In this document: piece after piece, positions 58,412-64,000 of the stretch
Position numbering within the stretch: the stretch's first letter is position 1
Layout of the letters: each line of letters starts with the position of its first letter
Position numbers and translations under genes: made by a program
Assembly (NCBI GenBank): GCA_963749365.1
Contig: CAVVME010000003.1
Coordinates: forward strand, 1,426,001-1,490,000
Length of the DNA: 64,000 nucleotides
Direction of reading: 5' to 3'
From: WHSW01 sp963749365
Lineage (GTDB): Bacteria > Actinomycetota > Thermoleophilia > Solirubrobacterales > 70-9
Notes under the pieces: generated by a model
The model's input: only the letters and a program-made list of their open reading frames with translations
Told to the model about the DNA's origin: nothing
Databases searched by the model: none

Positions 58412-59275
58412 GTGACCAGCTTTCGCCTCGGCGGCAGGTCCGTGCTCGTGACCGGCGCCGCGCGCGGGATCGGGCTCGAGAGCGCGCGGCTGCTCAGCGC
58501 CCGCGGCGCCTCGGTGATGCTCACCGACATCGACGGCGACGAGGTCGCTGCGGCGGCGGAGTCGATCGGCGGCTCCGCGGTCGCGCTCAAGGTCGACGTC
58601 ACCGACCGCGAGGCGCTCGAGGCCGCGGTCCTCGAGGCAGGGGCGCGGTTCGGCGGGCTCGACGTCGTGGTCGCCAACGCCGGGATCGCGCCGGCGGCGC
58701 GGACGGTCGGCTCGATCGACTCCGAGCAGTTCGAGCGCGTGATCGAGGTCGATCTGCTCGGCGTCTACCGAACCGTGCACACGGCTTTGCCGTCGATCGC
58801 CGCGCGCCGCGGACAGGTCGTCGTCGTCGCCTCGGTGTACGCGTTCGCACCCGGAGTCATGGTGAGCCCGTACGCGGCCAGCAAGGCGGCCGTTGAGCAG
58901 CTCGGGCGAGCGCTGCGGATCGAGCTCGCTGCGCACGGGGCGGGTGCCACCGTCGTCTACCCGGGCTTCGCCGACACGCGGCTGATCCGCGAGGCCTTCG
59001 AGGATCCGATCGCGGCCGGGATGGAGAGCACGCTGCCGCAGTTCGCAGCCCGACGGATTTCGGCCGCCCTGGTCGCCGAGCGCCTCGTGGCCGGGATCGA
59101 ACGCCGCGCGCCGCGCGTGATCGTCCCGCGCTGGTACGGGATCTGGTTCGCCCTGCGCGGAATCCTCGGTCCGCTGCTCGATGCCGGGATGGCCCGCGAC
59201 CCGCGGATCGCCGAGCTGGTCGAGCGCGCCGAGGCTCAGGCCGCCGAGTCCCGCTCGCGGACGACCAAGGTCTGA
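58412..59275 (+). CDS. Short-chain dehydrogenase/reductase
   Basis: 287 residues from a GTG. VLVTGAARGIGLESARLLSA is the cofactor motif, VVANAGIAP the NAG motif, VVVVASVYAFAPGVMVSPYA the Ser/Tyr region with YAASK. The Asp in LTDIDGD after beta-2 suggests NAD rather than NADP. The C terminus (RAPRVIVPRWYGIWFALRGI) is longer than classical SDRs and hydrophobic, as in enzymes acting on lipids or steroids. Its 3' end overlaps the convergent thioesterase gene by 40 bases. Substrate unknown. Confidence 0.87.
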   Translation: MTSFRLGGRSVLVTGAARGIGLESARLLSARGASVMLTDIDGDEVAAAAESIGGSAVALKVDVTDREALEAAVLEAGARFGGLDVVVANAGIAPAARTVGSIDSEQFERVIEVDLLGVYRTVHTALPSIAARRGQVVVVASVYAFAPGVMVSPYAASKAAVEQLGRALRIELAAHGAGATVVYPGFADTRLIREAFEDPIAAGMESTLPQFAARRISAALVAERLVAGIERRAPRVIVPRWYGIWFALRGILGPLLDAGMARDPRIAELVERAEAQAAESRSRTTKV

Positions 59276-60066
59276 AGCGCGCGTCCGATCGGGCCGCGCT
59301 CGTCGCGCAAGGCAGCGTCGGCGATTCCGATTCCGGTCGGCTCGGGAACCGTCACCGCATCGAGGCAGACCCAGTCCGAGACAGGCATCCGGTGCAGGTG
59401 GACGCTGAGGTCGACGTTGACGAACAGGTAGCGCGTCCAGTCGAGCGCTGCGCTGACTCCGTTGCCTGAGTCGGCCGCGACCAGGACCCTCTGCAGTGGT
59501 GACGGCTCCTCCCCCGCGACCAGCGCCACGCGCGGTCGCATCCAGACGATCGCCGGCCCGGGGTCGAGGAAACGGCCGCTGGCGAATCGGTACTCCATCG
59601 CACTGTGGTAGCCGAGCCGCTGGCCGGTGGGGAAGAACTCCTCCTCGCGGGCCTCCTGCGGCCCGGCCGGGTCGGATCTGCTCGTGGGTAGTGGGGCGCT
59701 CGCGACGTCGTCCGGCAGTTCTACCCCGGCCGCCGCGATTCGCCAGGCGGAGGCCCGGATCACCTCGCCGTCCCCGTCCGAGAGCGAGGCGGACAGCAGC
59801 TCGACCGTGCGCCCCGGACGCACCACCTCGGCGCTGACCGTGAGCGGGGCGAGCGGGACCGGCCGCAGGATCTCGAGCGTCACCCGGCCGAACTGCCATT
59901 CGGGCGGCTCGCCGGCCGGCTCGAGCGGGCTCGGGCAACGCTCGAGCTCGCGCGCGATCAGCGCCGCCGGGGGGCCGGCGTGCTGGGCGTCGGGGTCCCA
60001 GGGCCCGCGGGTGAGCTCCGACGAAACGAAACCGCCCCGGTCGGAGACGTAGAAGGACGAGTCCAT
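59236..60066 (-). CDS. Acyl-CoA thioesterase-like protein (double hot-dog, TesB/4HBT_3 type)
   Basis: 276 residues. Two hot-dog halves are seen: GPWDPDAQHAGPPAALIARE with FGRVTLEILRPVPLAPLTVS in the first, and LDWTRYLFVNVDLSVHLHRM with DWVCLDAVTVPEPTGIGIAD in the second. Such proteins hydrolyse acyl-CoA thioesters; the C-terminal half carries the catalytic Asp/His/Gln set in known cases, not fully checkable here. It is divergent from msrB (23 bases) and overlaps the SDR end by 40 bases. Confidence 0.85.
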   Translation of the reverse strand: MDSSFYVSDRGGFVSSELTRGPWDPDAQHAGPPAALIARELERCPSPLEPAGEPPEWQFGRVTLEILRPVPLAPLTVSAEVVRPGRTVELLSASLSDGDGEVIRASAWRIAAAGVELPDDVASAPLPTSRSDPAGPQEAREEEFFPTGQRLGYHSAMEYRFASGRFLDPGPAIVWMRPRVALVAGEEPSPLQRVLVAADSGNGVSAALDWTRYLFVNVDLSVHLHRMPVSDWVCLDAVTVPEPTGIGIADAALRDERGPIGRALQTLVVRERDSAA

Positions 60067-60089
60067 CAGCCCTAAGCTAGGAGACGACA

Positions 60090-60500
60090 GTGGAGAAGGT
60101 GACCAAGACCGAGGAGCAGTGGCGCGAGGAGCTCTCGCCCGATGAGTACCACGTGCTGCGCGAGAAGGGGACCGAGCGCGCCTTCACCGGCGCCTATTGG
60201 GACAGCAAGGGAGAGGGCACCTATCGCTGTCGCGCCTGCGGCGAGCCGCTGTTCGAATCGCAGACGAAGTTCGACTCCGGCACGGGCTGGCCGAGCTTCT
60301 ATCAGCCGACCGACGCCGACGCGGTCGAGACCGAGGAGGACCGGAGCATGTTCATGCGCCGGACCGAGGTCCACTGCCGGCGCTGCGGCAGCCACCTCGG
60401 CCACGTGTTTGAGGACGGCCCCGATCCGACCGGGCTGCGCTACTGCATCAACTCCTGCTCGCTCTCGTTCGACCAGGAGGACGCGACTAGGCAGGAATAG
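60090..60500 (+). CDS. msrB: Peptide-methionine (R)-S-oxide reductase
   Basis: 136 residues from a GTG with AGGAG 6 bases upstream. The zinc pairs CRAC and CRRC are present, and the catalytic Cys lies in LRYCINSCSLSF. The usual resolving Cys in SGCGWPSF is replaced by Thr (FDSGTGWPSFYQP), while an extra Cys appears three residues after the catalytic one. It reduces the R-epimer of methionine sulfoxide in proteins. Its end overlaps the convergent serS by 14 bases. Confidence 0.93.
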   Translation: MEKVTKTEEQWREELSPDEYHVLREKGTERAFTGAYWDSKGEGTYRCRACGEPLFESQTKFDSGTGWPSFYQPTDADAVETEEDRSMFMRRTEVHCRRCGSHLGHVFEDGPDPTGLRYCINSCSLSFDQEDATRQE

Positions 60501-61752
60501 CCGCCGGCGCGCCGGCGGCTACCAGGGTGTTCGGCAGGACGACCGAGCCGTCGGCCTGTTGGCCGTTCTCGATCAGCGCGATCAACGTCCGCCCGACCGC
60601 GGTCGCGGTCCCGTTCAGGGTCTGCATCATCACCGGCGCCGCGCCGGGCTCTGGCCGGTAGCGGGCACCGAGCCGGCGGGCCTGGAAGTCGGTCGTGTTC
60701 GAGCACGAGGTGAGCTCGCGGTAGCGGCCCTCGCTCGGGATCCAGCCCTCACAGTCGAACTTGCGCGCCGCCGGGGCGCCGAGGTCGCCGACCGCGATGT
60801 CGACCACCCGGTAGGGGATCTCGAGCGCGCTCAGGATCGTTTCCTGGATCGCCAGGATCCGCTCCAGCTCGGCGCCCGCGTCGGCGGGCTCGACGAACGA
60901 GAACATCTCCACCTTGTCGAACTGGTGCACACGAAAGATCCCGCGCGTGTCCTTGCCGGCGGCGCCGGCCTCGCGCCGGAAGCAGGTCGAGATCCCGGCG
61001 TAGCGGCGCGGCAGCTCGGCCGCCTCGAGGATCTCGTCGGCGTGCAGGGCGGCGAGCGAGACCTCCGAGGTGCCGACCAGGAAGAGCTCGTCATGCTCGA
61101 CCGCGTAGATCATCTCGCGCTCGCCGGGAAAGAACCCGCTCCCGAAGAGGGGGCCCTCGCGGACCAGGACCGGGGGGATCACCGGCTCGAACCCCTGCCC
61201 ACGGACCGCCTCAACCGCGAAGCGCAGCAGCGCCAGCTCGACCATGACCAGGTCGCCGAGCAGGTAGGCGAAGCGCGAGCCCGACGCCGCGGCCGCCTTC
61301 TCGACCTCGATCCAACCATGCTCGATCCCGAGCTCGAGATGGTCACGGGGCTCGAACTCGAAACTCGGCGGCTCGCCGACCTCGCGCACCGTGACCGCGT
61401 CCTCCTCGCCACCGTCGGGGGCCTCGGGATCGGGCAGATTGGGGAGGGTGGCCGCGAGCGCGTCACGGCGCTGCTCGACCTGCTCGAGCTCCGCCTGCAG
61501 CCCTTTTAGCTCCGCCGACAGCGCCTGCATCCGCTCGATCACGTCAGCCGCCTCCTCGCCCGCGCGCTTGCGGGCTGCGATCAGCTCGGAGGCCTCGTTC
61601 TGCTGCGCGCGCCGGCCCTCGACCTCGGGCAGCAGCTCGCGCCGGCGCGAGTCGATCGCCAGCAGCTCGTCGAGCGCCTCGGCGGCGCCGCGCCGCGCCA
61701 GCGCCTCGCGGGCCGGACCCGGATGCTCGCGGATCGCGCGCAGGTCGAGCAC
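60487..61752 (-). CDS. serS: Seryl-tRNA synthetase
   Basis: 421 residues from a GTG. The N-terminal tRNA-binding coiled coil (about 28-105) is followed by the class II core: motif 2 in ISTCFRREAGAAGKDTRGIF with RVHQFDKVEMF, and motif 3 in NGTATAVGRTLIALIENGQQ. SCSNTTDFQARRLGARYR is the SerRS serine/tRNA site. It charges tRNA-Ser and, in bacteria, tRNA-Sec. It is followed upstream (same strand) by the cytochrome c gene 19 bases away. Confidence 0.96.
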   Translation of the reverse strand: MLDLRAIREHPGPAREALARRGAAEALDELLAIDSRRRELLPEVEGRRAQQNEASELIAARKRAGEEAADVIERMQALSAELKGLQAELEQVEQRRDALAATLPNLPDPEAPDGGEEDAVTVREVGEPPSFEFEPRDHLELGIEHGWIEVEKAAAASGSRFAYLLGDLVMVELALLRFAVEAVRGQGFEPVIPPVLVREGPLFGSGFFPGEREMIYAVEHDELFLVGTSEVSLAALHADEILEAAELPRRYAGISTCFRREAGAAGKDTRGIFRVHQFDKVEMFSFVEPADAGAELERILAIQETILSALEIPYRVVDIAVGDLGAPAARKFDCEGWIPSEGRYRELTSCSNTTDFQARRLGARYRPEPGAAPVMMQTLNGTATAVGRTLIALIENGQQADGSVVLPNTLVAAGAPAAIPA

Positions 61753-61771
61753 CGTGCGTGCCCGCCCGGGC

Positions 61772-62218
61772 TTACTCGCCTGCCGCCGCGGCCTGCTCGG
61801 CCTCGGACTCGGCTTCGGTCGCGTCGCCCGGCTGCACCGGTCGGTCGACCTCGGTCCCGGCGTACTCGGCGACGAATTCCGCGACCGCGTCGGCCTCCTC
61901 GCCGACGACGATGTTCTGGGGCATCAGCGCTCCCGAGAAGCCGCCGTTGCGGATCGCATAGAGGACGTCCTCGACCGTCTCGGCGCGGTCGTCGAGGTTC
62001 GGCCCCTGGTTGCGCAGCTCGCGGTTCGCCGAGCCCTGGGCGCCGGCCGCCTCGAGCGTGTGACAACCCGAGCAGCGCTCGGCGAAGAGGACGGCGCCCT
62101 GATAGCCGGGATCGTCCTCGGAGAGCTGGATTCCCTCGGTCCCGCAGGCGCCCAGCGCGAGCGCCGCCGCGATTGCCGCTGTCGAGAGCCAAAGCGTGCG
62201 CAAGACCGGCGGCATCAT
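61772..62218 (-). CDS. Membrane-anchored monohaem cytochrome c (lipoprotein)
   Basis: 148 residues from the first of two ATGs at 62213-62218; the longer open frame upstream runs antisense to the flavin-reductase gene. The signal with lipobox (STAAIAAALALGACGTEG) is followed by one class I haem-binding CxxCH in AERCSGCHTLE and the distal Met in SGALMPQN. The C-terminal ~25 residues are Glu/Ala-rich. It is likely an electron carrier on the outer face of the membrane. It sits beside a flavin reductase, a small membrane protein and nuo genes. Confidence 0.88.
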   Translation of the reverse strand: MMPPVLRTLWLSTAAIAAALALGACGTEGIQLSEDDPGYQGAVLFAERCSGCHTLEAAGAQGSANRELRNQGPNLDDRAETVEDVLYAIRNGGFSGALMPQNIVVGEEADAVAEFVAEYAGTEVDRPVQPGDATEAESEAEQAAAAGE

Positions 62219-62276
62219 ACTTTCGGCGCCCCTGGACGCGCCCAGACACAGATCGAGACCGATAGAACCCGAGGAG

Positions 62277-62747
62277 ATGCGGGCCGCGATGGCGGCGCTC
62301 CCCACCGCGGTCACGATCGTCTCCGCCGCCGGCCCCGCCGGCCCCGCCGGCGCGACGGCCAACGCGGTCGCCTCGCTCTCGCTGCGGCCGCCGCTGATCG
62401 TCGCCTGTCTCGATCGTGGCTCGCGCACGCTCGCCGCCCTGCGCGAGAGCGGCCGCTTCGGGGTCAGTGTCCTCGCCGCCGACCAGGGGGACCTGGCGCT
62501 CGGATTCGCGACCAAGGCGGCGCACGCCCAGAAGTGGCACGAGGTCGCCCACGCAGCTCCGGGCGGGGTTGCGGTCCTCGACGGCGCGGTGGTCTGGGCC
62601 GCCTGCCGGCTGCGCTCCCTCTACGACGGCGGTGACCATGAGATCGCGGTCGGCGAGGTGTTCGAGCTCGGTGGCGACGGGGGCGAGCCGCTCCTCTTTC
62701 ACCGCGGCCGCTACCGGCCGCTCGACCCCGACCCAGCCGGCGACTAG
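62277..62747 (+). CDS. Flavin reductase-like (FMN-binding split-barrel) protein
   Basis: 156 residues from the ATG at 62277. MRAAMAALPTAVTIVSAAGP, ANAVASLSLRPPLIVACLDR and FGVSVLAADQGDLALGFATK are typical of HpaC/flavin-reductase proteins that supply reduced FMN/FAD to monooxygenases. The usual TANAFTSVSLDPP-type motif is present in altered form. TAGAAC ends 8 bases before the start, overlapping in part with GAGGAG. The stop overlaps the convergent membrane gene by 4 bases. The partner oxygenase is not in the window. Confidence 0.82.
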   Translation: MRAAMAALPTAVTIVSAAGPAGPAGATANAVASLSLRPPLIVACLDRGSRTLAALRESGRFGVSVLAADQGDLALGFATKAAHAQKWHEVAHAAPGGVAVLDGAVVWAACRLRSLYDGGDHEIAVGEVFELGGDGGEPLLFHRGRYRPLDPDPAGD

Positions 62748-63181
62748 AAGATCCCGCTGCTCGTCCCGGCTGCGCGCAGGGCGAGGAAGAGGACGACCAG
62801 CGCCGAGATCGCCATGATCCCGGTCTCGCGGCGGACGATCCCGAGCGCGATCAGCCGCTGTCGCTCCTTCGGCAGCGACTCGAAGTCGAGTCCGGCGAGC
62901 TCGCGTTCCGCGGCCCCGGCGCGGGCCGCCTCCGCCAGCAGCGTGACGAGCAGGGGCAGGACGCCGTAGACGTAGTGGAGGTCGTCGGCCGCCTGGTTTC
63001 CGAGCAGGAGCAGGATCGTCCCGGCGATCACCTGCAACACGACCGCGGCCTGCGCGGCGCGGAGCAGGTACCAGAAGCCGACGCTCGGCCAGCGCCGCAG
63101 CCATGCGGCTCCTCCCCAGGCACCGGCGGCGGCGTTGGTGGCGAGCACGGTGACGCCGAGGATCAGGTGAACTGTCTCCAT
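62744..63181 (-). CDS. Four-helix membrane protein, unknown
   Basis: 145 residues with four hydrophobic helices: LILGVTVLATNAAAGAWGGA, LRAAQAAVVLQVIAGTILLL, HYVYGVLPLLVTLLAEAARA and TGIMAISALVVLFLALRAAG. A few His residues (MetGluThrValHis at the start, DDLHYVYG) could serve as haem or metal ligands, as in small cytochrome b-like or CopD-like proteins, but I cannot assign a family. It starts 91 bases from the divergent nuoA, beside the respiratory genes. Confidence 0.7.
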   Translation of the reverse strand: METVHLILGVTVLATNAAAGAWGGAAWLRRWPSVGFWYLLRAAQAAVVLQVIAGTILLLLGNQAADDLHYVYGVLPLLVTLLAEAARAGAAERELAGLDFESLPKERQRLIALGIVRRETGIMAISALVVLFLALRAAGTSSGIF

Positions 63182-63272
63182 TGGGGTGCCGGGAAGGCCC
63201 GCAGCCTAGTTGCCAAGAGCCGAAAATCACTATGTAGCAAGTTGGTACAAACTCGGATAGAACTCCGGCTGA

Positions 63273-63638
63273 GTGCTTCGCAGCTACCTGCCCGTGCTGG
63301 TGTTCGTCGGTCTCGGCCTGATCGTCGGGAGCGCCTTCGCGGTCCTCAACCATCTCGTCGGCCGCAAGCGGGTACGCAGCCGAGCGGCGAAGACCGAGCC
63401 GTACGAGTGCGGACTGCCGAGCGAGGTCTCGCGGACCTTCCGCTTCGGGGTCAGCTTCTACATGGTCGCGATGCTGTTCATCCTCTTCGACATCGAGGTC
63501 GTCTTCCTGTATCCGGTCGGGGTGATCCTCAGCGCCGCGGACTCGGTCTTCGTCCTGGTCGAGATGCTGATCTTCGTCGTCCTGCTGCTCGTCGGGTTGA
63601 TCTACGTCTGGCGCCGGGGTGCGCTCGATTGGAGGTGA
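63273..63638 (+). CDS. nuoA: NADH-quinone oxidoreductase subunit A
   Basis: 121 residues from a GTG. Three transmembrane helices; TEPYECGLPSEVSRTFRFGV (with the loop Cys of the quinone-site region) and MLFILFDIEVVFLYPVGVIL are diagnostic. It is a membrane-arm subunit of complex I at the quinone cavity. TAGAAC lies 9 bases before the start; the upstream gap of 91 bases is AT-richer than average. It overlaps nuoB by 4 bases (GTGA), the first two genes of the nuo operon. Confidence 0.95.
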   Translation: MLRSYLPVLVFVGLGLIVGSAFAVLNHLVGRKRVRSRAAKTEPYECGLPSEVSRTFRFGVSFYMVAMLFILFDIEVVFLYPVGVILSAADSVFVLVEMLIFVVLLLVGLIYVWRRGALDWR

Positions 63639-64000
63639 GGCGCGAGAAGCTGCGCGGGCTGGCGCCGCTCTCCGAGCCCGATCCGCCCGACCGGCTGCGG
63701 GTACGCCAGCTTCGCGCTCGCGACCTGCTGCGCGGCGACCTCGGCGATGAGGAGCTCGACGAGCACGTCTCGCAGTCGGTGCTGACGACAAGCCTCGACA
63801 AGCTCCTGCGCTGGGGCGCGTCGAACTCGATGTTCCCGATGACCTTCGGGCTCGCCTGCTGCGCGATTGAGATGATCGCGATGGTCGGCGCGCGCTACGA
63901 CATCGCCCGCTTCGGCGCCGAGGCACTTCGGGCGTCCCCGCGCCAGGCCGATTTCATCATCCTCTCGGGCCGGGTCTCGATCAAGATGGCCCCGGTCGTG
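63635..64000 (+). CDS. nuoB: NADH-quinone oxidoreductase subunit B, N-terminal part (cut by window edge)
   Basis: 122 codons before the edge. MFPMTFGLACCAIEMIAMVG contains the paired cysteines that bind cluster N2, and ASPRQADFIILSGRVSIKMA follows. Before the family start (VLTTSLDKLLRWGASNS) there are about 50 extra Arg/Asp/Leu-rich residues, reaching back to the GTG overlapping nuoA. A later start is possible but would leave a gap. The remaining two cysteines lie off the window. Confidence 0.93.
   Translation, partial: MRREKLRGLAPLSEPDPPDRLRVRQLRARDLLRGDLGDEELDEHVSQSVLTTSLDKLLRWGASNSMFPMTFGLACCAIEMIAMVGARYDIARFGAEALRASPRQADFIILSGRVSIKMAPVV

Overview
The window looks like a chromosomal segment of a very GC-rich actinobacterium. 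The best guess is class Thermoleophilia (Solirubrobacterales-like). This rests on the actinobacterial gene set (NusG/SecE/RpoBC cluster, class II ribonucleotide reductase with NrdR, topA-tmk-holB order, GT2-DUF2304 pair), a third codon position that is almost always G or C, and secreted proteins ending in Lys/Arg-rich beta-type domains that I associate with that class. The taxonomic call is an inference; no rRNA gene is present.

Layout. 1-4.8 kb (minus strand): rplD (cut by the window edge), rplC, rpsJ, tuf, fusA. 5.0-6.7 kb: two related membrane-protein genes on the plus strand that split the str operon. 6.7-7.6 kb: rpsG and rpsL. 7.6-8.5 kb: a HAD-like gene and a small membrane protein. 8.5-21.2 kb (minus): rpoC, rpoB, rplL, rplJ, rplA, rplK, nusG, secE, rpmG, interrupted only by a plus-strand CFA-type methyltransferase; a tRNA-Thr(GGT) lies just upstream. 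21.4-32 kb: accessory enzymes and regulators (HSL-type esterase, GGDEF protein, threonine-aldolase-like enzyme, SDR, VanZ-like protein, a 1256-residue AfsR/LuxR-like regulator, a large HExxH protein divergent from an Lrp regulator). 32.7-36.4 kb: tRNA-Tyr, primary sigma factor, GTP cyclohydrolase IB, PgsA-type transferase, type 5 uracil-DNA glycosylase. 36.4-40.3 kb: two ferritin-like exported proteins, GT2 plus DUF2304, a second GT2, tRNA-Thr(CGT). 40.3-49 kb: two-component system, secreted PHP-type phosphoesterase, holB, tmk and an archaeal-type topA. 49-54 kb: siroheme-pathway dehydrogenase, hemolysin-III-like protein, nrdR-nrdJ. 54-58 kb: MFS transporter, a frameshift-riddled beta-propeller gene, a second sigma-70 factor. 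58-64 kb: SDR, thioesterase, msrB, serS, a cytochrome c lipoprotein, flavin reductase, a membrane protein, then the start of the nuo operon (nuoA, nuoB cut by the edge).

The most notable signals are: an archaeal-type topoisomerase I sitting in the standard bacterial topA-tmk-holB locus; a perfect 12-bp inverted repeat spanning the start codon of an Lrp gene divergent from a HExxH protein; a truncated beta-helix fused to DUF2304; five 11-residue repeats in front of a hemolysin-III domain; tRNA genes overlapping or abutting protein genes; a split str operon with an attenuator-like terminator ahead of fusA; ten frameshifts confined to one gene; and a recurrent -10 hexamer 6-8 bases ahead of start codons, which suggests widespread leaderless transcription. 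No mobile element, CRISPR array or rRNA gene was seen, and no gene-free stretch exceeds 300 bases.
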